A stretch of DNA of 64,000 nucleotides from Erythrophleum ivorense (taxonomy: Eukaryota; Streptophyta; Magnoliopsida; Fabales; Fabaceae). Positions 1 to 12,471 of the stretch are shown here, piece after piece. Numbering within the stretch: the stretch's first letter is position 1; every line of letters starts with the position of its first letter. The notes under the pieces are model-generated. The model was not told the origin of the DNA and searched no databases. It saw only the letters and a program-made list of their open reading frames with translations. The stretch lies in the NCBI GenBank assembly GCA_026724425.1, contig JAIUCV010000019.1, positions 15,089,847 through 15,153,846 on the forward strand. Reading direction: 5' to 3'. Position numbers and translations under genes: made by a program.

Positions 1-1200
1 CTTTCATGGAGTATACAATTGCCATAGAATCAAGCTCATAACTTTGATTTGGTTAATACCATTTTGGGAATAGAGATTAGAGGTTGATGAAGGAAGCATC
101 TTACTCTTGTCAAAGCTAATCATGTGAGAATTAGGCAAATGGCAAGTGTTCTAAGTAAGGTAAACGGCAAATGTCTCAATTAAGATGATTTATGGTCCTC
201 AAGATGGTCGCAAGTGTTCTAAGTAAGGCAAACGGTGAATGTCTCAATTAAGATGATTTATGGTCCTCAAGATCGTCAAGTTTAGTAGGTATTGATGAGT
301 TTTGAAATAGATGGTTTAAGTTTCTTTGGATTCAAGGGGATGATGGTAGGTAGACAGTAATAAGTGAAGGATATGGTGGTATGAAAGGTTATGAAGCGAT
401 AAACAACATTAGCACAACTTTTGACAACTTTTTTTTTTCCTAATTAATTGGCACACCTTTACCTCTTACCCTTGAATCTTAGTATTTCATCTTAGCCATC
501 TATGAGTGTAGCTTTTTTGACCCAAATTTCAACTTAAGCTGATCTATCCATTACAAAGGATAAAAAATTCTATATTTTTATAAATTTTAAGATTTTTAAC
601 ATGAAATGTATTATGACAGTATATGGATGCAATTTTATCATATCGTTTAACCTATGAGCTTATGGGTATATTTAGTATGAAAGTCTTTTAGGGTAAAGGA
701 TCTTTATTTTCTTTGAGGGAATATGTTGCCCTACAAGGTAGACTAGAAACAACAATTGATTTAAGAATAAAATTAGAACTTTCCTACTTGGTATTATCTC
801 TATGATAACCATTTTTTTAATTATTTGACCTTTATTTTTCTCAGATACTTATTGCACACAGGGATAAATAAAGTTGACAAATCATCCTAAGATAATGTGC
901 TAAATTCCACATGGATGATGTCAACAAGAAAGTCTAGCTAATATGCATTTCCTTTGACACTTTGCAAAGTTATTTTTAGATCCTTTACTTTTCTCTAGGA
1001 TTTTATTGTTTCTCAATGAGAGATAAAGTTAACAAAATTGATTTGTAGAGAACTTTGATTTTTTTTTTAAAGTTAAACTCTTAATTGGCTTGATTCTTAC
1101 AGTCAACTTAATCCTTGTCTATTTCAGAATTAGACACTTGACATTATGCCAAAACTTACTATCCTTGTGGAGATTGCCCAAAATTGTGTTTTTTGATTAA
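1..1200. other. AT-rich sequence without a recognisable gene
   Basis: No convincing reading frame is seen on either strand. It adjoins an antisense Tat/Ogre-like leader on its right and is probably the continuation of that remnant, decayed beyond recognition by eye. The only clear structure is a two-copy tandem duplication at about 143-278. Confidence 0.4.
143..278. repeat. 68-bp tandem duplication, two copies
   Basis: A block beginning CAAGTGTTCTAAGTAAGG starts at 143 and again at 211, so the period is 68 bases. Both copies carry the segments TGTCTCAATTAAGATG and TTATGGTCCTCAAGAT, with only a few substitutions between them. It lies in the degraded Tat-like remnant and no function is implied. 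Confidence 0.85.
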
Positions 1201-2690
1201 TCAATGGATTATAAGCATTAGTTGATGTCTTCCATAGTCCTCTAAGAGCTTATTGTTATATAGGGAGTTGTGACTTATCAATTAACTTGAGAAGGAACAA
1301 TCCCTACACAATTGATGCTCAAGACTCTAGCTTAGATGATATTTGATAAAAACAAGCCAATTTAATGATCCACTAACATATGATGGATTTAATATTTCGT
1401 ATGTGCTAGTACATAATTGAAAACAATGTCTTGGTATAAGAAAAGAAGAAAAGCTTTGTACTTTTTCTTGAGAAACTTATTGCTTCATGGAAGAAAAAGC
1501 AATTCACAATCAATTTGGGAGAAATATATCTTTGTACACAATTGATGCCCAAAAAAAATGATTCATATCTCTAACCAAAACATGATACTCACTTGATGAT
1601 ACACTAATAAATGTGTATTTTTGTGTGCAAAACTATGAAAATACTCCCTTTTTTTCAAGGAACTATTTACCTTGCAAGATAAAGATTTTAGAGATAGAAG
1701 TCTTTCCGAGTTTAATTTTAAGAGAACTAGATTATGCACCATTTAATTTGATTTGATTTTATCTTTTTTTTAGCATATGTTCAAAGAAAAACAAATGCAT
1801 GCTATAAGTTTCCCTTTCAAAGGACTACAATTAATGTGATCATGGCCTTTCAGGGTCAGAAACCTACTAGACAAGTGTTGGTTTAACTAATGTATACTTT
1901 CATCATAGTTAATGTATGTCTAACTGCACAATGACATTTTATTAACTACTCCAGTAAATAGTGACAATGTGCCACTTTCCCTATGGGTATTATTGAATGC
2001 ATGAATGTGATGAGGATTAAGTTAAAAATGCTTTCCTTTGTCCTAGTATACATAAATCCTAGGTTGAGTCACTGAGCTATGAAATCTAGCTCCAACTATT
2101 TATGAGACATCTATAGTTTGACTATTAATGTAGGTTTTAGGGTAGGTCTCTAATTCATAAAATTATTGTCCCCAAATTACCCTTATCATAAGGTGAGGAT
2201 CTCGCTATATAAATTTGACCTTGAGAGGAAAAAGATCTTACACATGTCAAACCTATATAACAAGGTACAATTTAGACAAAGTCTTCATGATAGCCTCAGG
2301 AAGCATAAGGGTTCACAGGGAAATCAATGGAAACCTCTACTAATGTAGGGTACACTTAGACTCAGGTGTGGGGCCCATAATGTGTGTGACATTTTTGTGT
2401 CTTAGTAATGTGTGTGAGGAGAGCAATACCTTTGATCCTATAGATTATCCAACCCTCATTTGTTAGGAAAATTGGCAAAACAAACAGAAGAAAAGCATAT
2501 ATACAGAGATAAGAAAAAGAAGTAAAATATTTACAAATATAAATCTACTTTAAGGTTTTGTTTTACATGTTATCTAACCCTAACATATGTTATATACACA
2601 ATCAATGAAATAAAACATATGAAACAAGCATGTTAATAACATGTTATTTACCCTAATCATGTGTGGTAAACAACAAATAAAAGGAGAATC
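1200..2690 (-). mobile_element. Antisense leader (5' UTR) of an old Tat/Ogre-type element
   Basis: Read on the minus strand, this stretch matches in order the untranslated leader between the 5' LTR and ORF1 of the intact Ogre-type element in this window (about 31850-33200). Matching blocks include the TATATACAGAGATA segment near 2500, the GAGGATCTCGCTATATAAAT segment near 2200, and blocks at 1860-1960 and 1220-1500. Similarity is clear but diverged, so this is an older relative and not a recent duplicate. The leader resumes at 10263 after an inserted solo LTR; the Ogre-like text runs cleanly from 2690 into 10263 once the insertion and one target duplication are removed. Confidence 0.8.
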
Positions 2691-2753
2691 TGTCACACCT
2701 TCACCATTCATAAGCTTTTATATACTAAAGAGAAGACCTTGTACTCTGGCCGA

Positions 2754-2835
2754 AGACCTTGTCGACAAGGTCTCAAATTTCTTAATGTAAAGTACAAGAT
2801 CTTGTCAATAGTAACTTAGATCTTGTCGACAAGAT
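2754..2835. repeat. Paired perfect palindromes in LTR 0
   Basis: AGACCTTGTCGACAAGGTCT at 2754-2773 is its own reverse complement over 20 bases. ATCTTGTCGACAAGAT at 2820-2835 is a second perfect palindrome sharing the core CTTGTCGACAAG. Imperfect half-sites (GACCTTGTACTC near 2737, GATCTTGTCAAT near 2791) lie around them. They fall near the 3' (U5) end of the minus-oriented LTR. Confidence 0.85.
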
Positions 2836-2843
2836 ATGGTTCC

Positions 2844-5800
2844 TATAATACCTTATTATTCTAATCTTCCTCATTTGCCATTATTCATTAATTGAATTAA
2901 GATAGCACAATTGCCTTAAAAATTCAACTATTACATTCCTTTATATAGCGTTACACTGCGTGTGAAAGTTTCATTTTGTATATCGTGGGCCAATTGGACT
3001 CACTTAAGTCATCATCTACTTTAATTACATACATGCAATGTGAAACTATCTCAAAATGTTTCCAAAACCTCGAATTCATAGCATTCATACATGAAATTCC
3101 ACATGGTTGCCTCGGGTCAAATTTCCAAAATTTATGCATTAACTTTGGAAAATTGTAATTAATTCCAAAAAAATCAAAATCTAGCAACCTGTACCATTTT
3201 GTAAAGCTTTGAATGTCTACCATATGATAAAAAATAATTTTAAGTCATGAAACATCAAGTGAAAGACTTTTGACATTCGAAAAGCACCCAAGATCTTAGC
3301 TATTTGGGCTACTATCACAAGTTATTGTCATAAACTTTAGAAATTCATAACTAATTCTAAAAAAATCCAAATCATGTAAATTTGGTCATTTTGAGAAGCT
3401 ACAGGTTTAAATCTAAGGAAAAAATATCTCTAGATCATGCCAAGGTCATTTTGGAATTGAATTATGATGGAACAATATAGGAGTTTGAGTGGCACTATTG
3501 GTACTGACACTAAACTTCAAAAATTCATAACTCTTTGTTTAGACCTCCAAATGAGGTGATCTCAATGTCCACAGAAAGCTTATGACCTTTAGTTTATTCT
3601 TGTAACATTTCACAAGAATTGGACATAATTTATCCCTTGGATGACACAGAACACAAAATTGACCATATGAACAATGCATACACCAGAATAGCAAAAAAAT
3701 CCTAACTTTGAAAATTCATAATTAATTCTGTAGAGATCCAATTTTTCTGAACTTTAGCTTTCCAAAAAGCTCTCAATGAGATCTACATGTCTACCAAATT
3801 TCATGGGAAGATTTGTTCACTTGGTTAGTTTGTGCCATATGATTCTGGTTTGGTCACTTTTATGGTTTTTACTGGCACCAAAGTGTCCAATTTTGCTTTC
3901 AAAGCTTGTGTGATCACTTGAGTACGTGGAAATGCACCAAAATTACCTAGAAAACTTGTCTCAAAGGTGCATGAACCTAGAATTTAAGAATTCACATTCT
4001 CACCCTATGCCATATACAAGGACATATATGCTACCCTTTGTCATCAAGAGTCCAAAAACCATAATAACATTCATTTGACATTAAGTTCCATACATATATC
4101 AAATATTTGGGTTGATACACATGTTCAAATGGTTATTCAACATTTCTATCATAGAACTACATCATATGCCATATATCTAGCTACAAAGTGAACAAAACTA
4201 TACACTTTGTTGTTAATTCTTCATCTCCCAACTTGATAGCTTCTATTACCTTGCTTATTTGCTCCACCTATCATGTTAAAACATTGGAGAGGAGGGAACA
4301 AGATTCAAAGAATCCCAATAGCTCATCTCCTTTTCCATCATACATAAAAAATGTAAATTCAAGTCTAGAATGTATGCATGAACATCATAAAACATGTAAT
4401 CATCTATGGAACATGTTTAGCATTCAAGAAGTCATACAAACATGTATAGGTTTGCTAGACAAATGGTTTAGCCTCACCCCTTTCTCTTGTGGATTTTGGA
4501 CTTGTCTCATCCATTCTCTTAAGAGGTCTTGAACTAAACCTCACTTTTGGGAGACTTTCTCTTTGTCTTAACCGATCTTAAGGGTTCTTGGCTCATCCTC
4601 ACCAAAGTTAGAGGGTTATTGGCTTCACCACACTCAAGTAAACATATTAAGCATCATTTGAACACATAATACAACATTATGGTACCATGGCATCTAGATG
4701 TATGCTAAAATATTTTTCATGGCTTAAAACACAAATACATACATTTAAAGACAAGGAAGACATTCATTCATGTATGGGAGAAAGAAGAGAGAGTTACCTT
4801 GCTTGTATTTACACACTTTTTCCTTGAACCTTGGCTCCTCTCCTTCGGCCCCACACTCACAAAGATATGAGACTTATTTCCCTTGGCCTAAACACAATAT
4901 ATGGAAGCCATTGGAATCATTCCTAAAGCTATACATCTTCCTTAAACACTAGGTCTAATGGCTCTTTTATGGTTCCAAAATGCACCTAATGAAGCAACAT
5001 CTATAATTTGAGTTCTTGGCTCCATTCATTCCTTCCATTTATGATTCTTGACTCCATTTAGACCTTTTAGAGTCATCACACGTTAAAATAAGGAGTCTAA
5101 CTATATGTTGCTTCTTTAGGTCATAATATGGAACCTATGCCACCATTGCACTTTCTAGGTTTCTAAAAATTTCTCCAAGACTTCCTCTCATCTTTTCCCC
5201 TCACATATGATATAAAACTAAAATGAAATTAAAACTATCCCTAGCCTATAATTCTGCCCTCGGCCGAAATGACACATGAAAAAGGAAAGCAATGGGTTTA
5301 CTTTGTTTCTTGATGGAAGAGGTGTGTGGGAGGTCTCTAGGGGTTTTAGGAACTCAAACAAACACTCATCTAGGCTAGGGAACTCATGGATTAAAACAGA
5401 TTTCACAGTGTCTACATAAATCCCTAGCTTTTCTATCTTGCATTTTCATGCTTCTTTCTTTGATTTCTTTGCACCTACTTGCTTCTCGCACTCCAAAACC
5501 TATGAATCTCCCTTGCTAGGACAAGAATTCATCTCCTTTTTCTTGGCCTCTATATGGGATGAAATGCTTACAAGGAGGAGCAAGGAAGAAGAAGCATGGA
5601 AGACAACAACTTATTTTGAATTCCTAGCTTTTCTCAAGTGCTATTCCAAGTGGTGAATTTCTCTCCTTCAAATTTTGTTATTCCTCCTCTGGACCAGACC
5701 CAAAACATCACTAAATCCATCAATGAAACCATAGAAATGAAGAGGAGAATGGGAGGAACAAGTTTACTAAAGGGGAGAGCATGAAATTTCACACTTTTTT

Positions 5801-6526
5801 TACCTTTTTCTTGAATTTTTCCTCTTCATTTTTCTCCACTCTTGGACACCATTCATATCTACTTTCCCTTCTATTCTTGGGTAGAAACAAAGTTTGTTCT
5901 AAGAGGGAGAGAAAAGGAACGTGTATTTAAAGGTGGTTCTTGAACTTTCCTTTTTCAAAAATTTCAATTTCGTCCTTTATTCTTGGCATTTTTGTTTCTA
6001 ATTTGTTTTAGCTCTTTTTGAGAAATATCTTTTTCATCATAAAATGTAGGTCTTCAATCTTATAAAATGCTTTTAGAATCACTCAATTTAGAGCTAAAAC
6101 CTTATCGAACGAATCGGTCAAAGTTCAGGCTCACCACAATTGGAAAATGTCTACCGGAGGGGCTTTAACTATCTCGTGGCTTTCCATGGTTTTCAGGGCC
6201 TATGAGAACCCCATAGAACTCAAGTTTTCCATTAAAAAAGTCCTCCTATGAGTATTCTAAAAATTGCCCAAACTTATAAAAATGCCATTACCTTTCGTTG
6301 CATTTTCGTTAAAATTCATCTGGCTATTTTGGCTCCAGTTTCAAGGAGCTTCTGACCTTGAATCACCATTATTTGAGGTTTAGAATATTATTTTAATTTT
6401 ATTAAACCTCAAATCACTCTATCTGATGGACTTCCTTTTGTATCCAGTGAATTTCATACATTTACAGAGAAATTAAACGTTACGTTTCACACATTTTCTC
6501 ACATTTTTGAGGAGCTGGATATTACA
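2844..6526 (-). mobile_element. Solo LTR 1 of the chromoviral family, nested in LTR 0
   Basis: On the plus strand it runs from TATAATACC, a decayed TGTAATACC, to GGAGCTGGATATTACA. Perfect 5-bp duplications GTTCC flank it at 2839-2843 and 6527-6531, and its length is 3683 bp. Orientation is assigned from the chromovirus PPT at 22305, which shows that the LTR begins at the TGTAATRTCC end, so this copy reads on the minus strand. The body holds three degenerate copies of an AATTCATAACTAATTC-led block (about 3320-3850), the GGGACTTTTGG-type minisatellite (about 4450-4640) and the conserved block at 5940-6500. The short open frames inside it are not conserved between copies. Confidence 0.92.
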
Positions 6527-6531
6527 GTTCC

Positions 6532-9500
6532 AACCTTAGAATTCCATTGATTTAATGCCAAATCAATTGTAGTATATGTGTTTAAATAGAAACATTACCA
6601 CATGGGGCATAAAACATTCCCCATCAAGGATTTCCATGCCTTTGATGAGGCAATTAATCACTTTTAAAGGGCAAATTCATTGCATCTTGCCCATATGGCC
6701 CATTTAAACCTTCCTCAATTTATTTGCATCCATGGCATACTTAAACATATAAAAAAAAACTTAATTTAAGGCTTACAACATGGATCAAGAACCATTTCCC
6801 ACATATTGGAATCCAAAAACCAAAAAATCTCACTTTTACACTCGGGTTCCCATGGCAGTTTTCTGCTAACAATTTTGGAGAATCATAACTAATTCTGAAA
6901 AAATTGAAATCAAGCAACCCATAGCTTTCTGGAAGTTTTTATATACTAACTTTATACTAAAAATAATTATAAGCTGTAATAACATCGTTTGGACCATGTT
7001 TGACAATAGAAAAGTGACAAAGGTAAGACTACCTAGCATTTCTAATACAACTTACTGATATAAAATTTAAAAATGCATAACTAAATCCAAAAAAATCCAA
7101 TTTAGGAAAAATATACGAATTTGGAAAGCTAAGGATGTTAACTAGAGGGGAAAAATAAGCTAAGTCCAGTTCAGATGCATTTAGACCTTGAAAATTGATA
7201 GAACAATGACCAAGGTTGGTTTGCACTATTGTCACTGATATGAAACTTCAAAAATTCATATCTCCCTTTACAAACATCCAATTGAGCTGCTTCTAGTGGT
7301 ATAGGTCACTATGAATGTCTATTTTATTCTTGTAAAATTTCATAGCCATTAGACATTATTTAGCCCATGAATGACAAAGGCAAATTTTGGACTATGTGAA
7401 CGGTGCTATTGTCAAATTATGAAATTTCAGCCAACTTTGGAAATTTGCCAAAAATTCTACATAACTCCAAATAATATGAATTTTAGCTTTCCAAAAAGCT
7501 CTAAACAATACCTATATGTATGCCAAGTTTCAGACCAAGAAGAGGTCATTTGGTCAAATCTTGATATAGCTCTAGAATATGGTCATTTTAAAACTATAAA
7601 GGGGTAAAAAGTGGTCTATATGGCTTCCTACATGTTCTAGCACTCCTTGGGTGAGTTTGAAAGTATAAATACACCCTATAGGAACTATCCAAGTGGTCTA
7701 AACTATCATATATCTCAAACTCACTATGCTATAGGCAAGAATACACGCTTACAAGCAAGCCATCAAGTACCCAAAGTTCATTATCTCATTGATCTGGTTC
7801 CAAATCTGGTACATACACTACATATACATGCTTTTACATATGCTCAAGGGTTAACATCTAATAAATAACTAATACATAGATAATTTGACATCAATTTGCA
7901 TAAAAAACTATTCTATTATCAAAGTATTGTGATTCACACTCCTTGGCCTCCATTCTTTGCTCCTTGGGCTTCACTTAGATAAAGTAAGTTGGAAAATGAG
8001 GGAGAGTGAGATTCCAAGAATTCCAATAGCTCCATCACCCTTTCAAGCAGGCATACATGGCATATAATTATGTCAAAGAATACAAGTATACATCAAACAC
8101 TTTAAAAAAACCATTCAAATCATGTTTTCAAGATTACATAAACATGTCAAGATCAAATCCAAGCTCTAGGGACTTTTGGTCTAGCCTCACCCATTTTCTA
8201 GGGACTTTTGACTTAGCCTCACTCATTCCAAGAGACTTTTGGCCTTGTCTCACCCACTCTTAAGGATTTTTGGCTTCACTTCACCCATTCCAAGGGACTT
8301 TTGGCATAACCTTACCCATAAAGAGCAATTTCACAATCAAACTCAATTCAAGAAGTGTATTGGTACCAAAACATCAATTCAATAGCTATAGACATATGTC
8401 ATGGCTCAAACACACATACAAGCATTCAATGATAATCACATGACCAAGAAATGCATATAAGAAAGGATGGAGAGCTACCTTTCTCAAGAAGCACAATTTT
8501 TCTCCCTTGGATTCCCACTTTTCTCTCTCGGCCTCACAACCATATTTGGGAGAGACTTGATTTGCTTGGCTGAGACATATCAAACAACACATAAACAAAT
8601 TAATGGAACCATCTCCAGCCTCATAAAATCTCTACATAAGCTACATCTAGCTTATGCCACCATTATGGTTCCATACAAGAGCATAATGAAGTAACTCATA
8701 TAATTCAAGATCTTTGCTCCAATTTCTCACTAAATCTAAGTCACATGACTCCATTTAAACTCTTTGGAGTCACCACCAACTCAATTCCATGAGCCAATTA
8801 CCAAGTTGCTTCTTTATGTCTACAAAAGGAACTTTAACTTTCATCTTTCAAACTATGGTTTCTAAATTCAAACCAATAGTTTCTTTGGTATTTATTATTC
8901 ATTTCTAGGCCATTTGTATGATTGAAATTAAAGAAAACTCTCCCTAGGGACTGGTTCTCTCTCTTGGCCGAGATGCTCACATACTTAGGAAGCCCATGGA
9001 GTTGTCTTAGTTTTCTTAAGGGATTTGCCATCCATGGAGCTTACTAGATGTCTTGAGGACTCAAACATGGTCTTATATAGTCTAAATCATCACTAGAAAG
9101 CTCCATAAATCTCTAGATGCAATCAGATCCCTAGTTTCTAATACTTGTCACCTATGGCCTCTTTTTGAGTTCTATTGCTTCCATATTAATCTCTACACTT
9201 CAAAACCCTTGTTCCCATTATGATTTCATAAAAAATCAACTCTCTCTAAATTGCTACAGGTCTAGCTGAGCCTATGGAGTAAAAGGAACCAAGAAAATGT
9301 TTCTCCCATGCCATGAGTTATACATCAAATGGAAAGACTCTTTATGGTGGTTATTTTGATGTATTTGGTTCCTTGTTAAAAGCTCTTTCCCCCATGGGTT
9401 CAGACCAAAACTCCATCTTTTCATAATATTAAAACTATAGAGAGAGAGAAGAGAAGGAGGGGAAAAACAACAAATTCAAGATAGGCAAAATTGCATGAAA

Positions 9501-10257
9501 AATTACCTATATAAAGCTCCCTTTCCCTTGCTTCTTCCTCCTCCTTTCTCATGCCTAACTTTCTATTCCAGAGCTGGAGAAGGTTAGTTATAGGATAAAG
9601 AAGGCTTGTTGGTCTAATATGGAGAGGAAAAAGTGACTTTAGAACATTTTTCAAAATGCCCATTATGCCCCTCCACTACATTTTCTCCGTTTGGACTCTT
9701 TTCAACTCCTTTTTGAGAACTTCTTTTCCATATGAAAATTTAGGTCCTCTAATTCATAAAATGTCTTTGGTTCCATGCAAATTGGATTTAAAACCTTATC
9801 GAACCTTTCAATCAAACTTTTGGTTAACTCTTTGCCGAAAACGCACATCGGGAGGGTTTTAACCATTATGATGGTTCCCATAGTTTTTGGGGCCTCTGAA
9901 AATTCTGAGAAACTCAATTTTTCCATTTAAAGATCTTTTCTTTGGGTTTTTCTAAAACTTGCCCAAAATTATAGTTTTGCCACTGGCCCTCATATCTTCC
10001 CGTTTAACTGTTTTGGCTCCAATTCTAGGCTATCTTGAGGCTTTAACCCACATTTTTAGATATTCTAATTAATATTAAAATTTCAATTAGCATCAATCCA
10101 CTTTACTTCGGGGTCCTCATTCATTAATCAACTAATTCAGATTTTGGTTTTGGTCTATCATAATTCATATTGGCCTTCGTTAGGCCCGTGACCCCCTGTA
10201 AGTCATTTATTCCACTATTTAGGGATGATTTGGATTTTCAAATCATAGGATATTAAA
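6532..10257 (-). repeat. Second segment of solo LTR 0
   Basis: This is the continuation of LTR 0 after the nested LTR 1. No gene is present. The first 300 bases (6532-6830) have no counterpart in the other LTR copies. The remainder is colinear with them, including the block near 9780-10050 that corresponds to 6100-6400 in LTR 1 and 21900-22200 in the chromovirus 3' LTR. Confidence 0.7.
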
Positions 10258-10262
10258 TAATC

Positions 10263-10350
10263 AAAATAAAAAGGAAGGCCATAATATTTTGTACAACTAA
10301 TTTAAAATTAGACTTGACTTTCTAATTTATCTTCAATGGAGTCACCAAAC
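10263..10350 (-). other. Leader and primer-binding site of the old Tat/Ogre-type element
   Basis: This is the antisense continuation of the leader interrupted at 2690. The minus strand at 10331-10347 reads TGGTGACTCCATTGAAG. That resembles the Ogre-type primer site at 31790 (TGGCGACTCCACTGGGGA), which is complementary to the 3' end of plant tRNA-Arg. As in the intact Ogre element, a 3-nt spacer separates it from the LTR end at 10351. Confidence 0.75.
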
Positions 10351-11720
10351 TATCACACCCAAAATGCAACCATGTGGCACAAAAAGAAAATTTTAAAAAA
10401 TTTGATTTTCATCAAAACGAAAACCAAAATCAAAGTAGTAGAATCACCACCAAAATTTTAATTTTAGAGGCAAAACTTTGGAAAAACCTTATTTATAGGA
10501 AAATGGTTTATGAACCAAAAATGGATTCAGGAGTCAATTATGAGTGGGGAAAGTGTTAAACATCCCACTAGAAAAGAAAACTATTCACTCGCAGTTGTCA
10601 AATTGGCCAAGATTTCTTCATTAGTTTACAGTATAATGCCTACCAGGTCATCTCCTAAGAAGCTCTTAACCAAATCAATTAGTTTAAGAACCACAAAACT
10701 AAAATCAAAATAACTGGGGGATTGAATATAAAATTGCACTAATTAAACAAAGTAAAAAATCAATTAATAAAATGAAACAAAAATCAATCAAATGAAACGT
10801 AACCAATCTAGAACCCTTCCCTTGATATTTTCCCATCTTTGTCACTTAATAATACCTCTAGTTTGATTTTAATCTTCTGGTTATTTCTAATTAATGTTCC
10901 TAAACTACTATTCAAGATTTTAATTAGTTCGCATCATTAATTTTAACATAACTGTGTTTAAGCCAACAACATGAAAGCAACCTATTTTGCATATGACCAG
11001 AAGCATATACAAAATCTGTAATGCAATACAGAATGAATTTATTTGCTTAATGAACTAATTAAATCAAAATGTGTTCTTAGATAGCTTAAATCAATCAGAA
11101 TTCATGCAACTAAAATTATCTAACTAGAATGATATAGATTACATGAAAACAAAAAGAACATAAACAAAATTCATTTGAAATTAAAATCCAAACTAGTGCT
11201 CTATACAATCATGGACTCAAGCTCAATATTAGGTTCAATCTCTGGATTGATTACAGAGGGAAGTAAGAAAGCCATGGGAAAAATGAAAACGAAAAGATGG
11301 AGTGCTATTCTAGTGATGGCTCCTTCTCTTTCTTGACATTTAAAATCCCTTTTTTTAACCTCAGATGACCTATGGAAAATCGAATGGCTCAAATGGGCTA
11401 AATGCATCCAATGGTTCAACAAATTCTATTTTAAAATAAATACAATATCAATTCTGGAATAAAACAAGTCTGTGTCTTTTCCTTAGCCCAATACTAAAAG
11501 ATCCAATTCCTTTCAGTGCCTTATATAACCTGCAAAATACAAATACGAGTAATTGGGCCTCCATTGGAAAAATATAATAAAAATTGCAATTAAAATCCAT
11601 TAATCTAAATTCATCCCACTTAATATAACATAAACCCAAAGTCATCGAATAAGCCACAATGGATTATTATTATTAAGGCTAAATATAAGGAATATAAAAT
11701 ATAATAATGTTGAATTATCA
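10351..11720 (-). repeat. LTR of the old Tat-type element (about 1.37 kb)
   Basis: The plus strand begins TATCACACCC, corresponding to TGTCACACCC at the end of the Ogre LTRs here, and ends GAATTATCA. The first ~220 bases (10351-10570) align on the minus strand with the last ~220 bases of the intact Ogre LTRs, including the GTGAGTGGGGAA block; the remainder is unrelated to them. A primer site adjoins the low end and a purine-tract motif adjoins the high end, so the LTR is linked to internal sequence on both sides. No genes are seen. Confidence 0.7.
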
Positions 11721-12466
11721 AATTCCCCCACACTTAGCCTTTTGCACTCCTGGGCAAAACACAAAAACCAAAACCAAAATAAAAATGCAAATTGCAAAGC
11801 TAAACACAATTCAAGGTCTTTAGAAATTCAATAGTCAAAGACAATCTTTCTTGCTAATGTAGGAAAAACAAGTATCGTGGCAATATCACTTGATAAAAAT
11901 GAATGAAAGCGATAGCTCTTCACTAGTTGTGTGTGTATTCTCAATACTCTTAAGTTTTTAGGACAAACATTCCTCACAAATTCAACCTATCATAACATAG
12001 GCTTGTATATCTTCTCAGTCTCCATTAACTAAGTCACAAGCAATACATAAATTAGAAGGACTTTTATTCAACGTTGTAATGGGACTAAGGTAAAAAGCAA
12101 ATGGTAAACAAAAGAACTAAAGACATAACAAGAAACAAGGTGGATACTTAAAATCATTAAGAGCAAAATGAAAGGGGACATAGAATGGAATAAATGTGCA
12201 TATCAAGGTCTTATTTACTATAAACAAATGTATGCACAATGAAAACCAAAGTTACTATTCTTTCTATAATTTTCATTTTTTTTAACTTCATATAGATTTT
12301 CTTTTTTTTTTCACCTTTTTTTTTACATTTTCAAGAAGAACAAACTAATTGGCTCAAAATTAGCATGAAATTGCATATCCATCCACCCTATCAAGATATA
12401 ATTCTCTTAATAATTAAAAGTATCCTAACAACAAGGTAGGAAGAGATATTTATTTATTTTTCATGG
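11721..12466 (-). mobile_element. 3' internal end of a Tat/Athila-type element, with polypurine tract
   Basis: The minus strand reads GTGTGGGGGAATT directly before the LTR start TGATAATTC, a typical polypurine tract next to a 3' LTR. The region beyond (AAAAGGCTAAGTGTGGGGG on the minus strand) resembles the non-coding 3' internal region of plant Tat/Athila elements. It contains T-rich runs near 12280-12330 and no convincing frame. It is interrupted at 12472 and resumes at 16110. Confidence 0.6.
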
Positions 12467-12471
12467 CTAAA

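Larger units (their letters stand above)
2691..10257 (-). mobile_element. Solo LTR 0 of the chromoviral family, divergent subfamily (interrupted)
   Basis: On the plus strand it begins TGTCACACC and ends GGATATTAAA, a decayed form of the GGATATTACA end of its relatives. It is flanked by GAATC (2686-2690) and TAATC (10258-10262), a 5-bp target duplication with one mismatch. Without the nested LTR at 2844-6526 and that LTR's duplication, it is about 3.88 kb. From about 6840 to 10050 it follows the same order of blocks as the other chromoviral LTRs: AATTCATAACT repeats, the 'GGGACTTTTGG' minisatellite near 8155-8325, and a conserved block near 9660-10050. The first ~450 bases are unlike the other copies. 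No internal region is attached. Confidence 0.75.

Noticed and set aside
4188..4532. 114-codon open frame in solo LTR 1
   Set aside because: The corresponding region of other LTR copies is not open in this frame, and the frame runs through the minisatellite.
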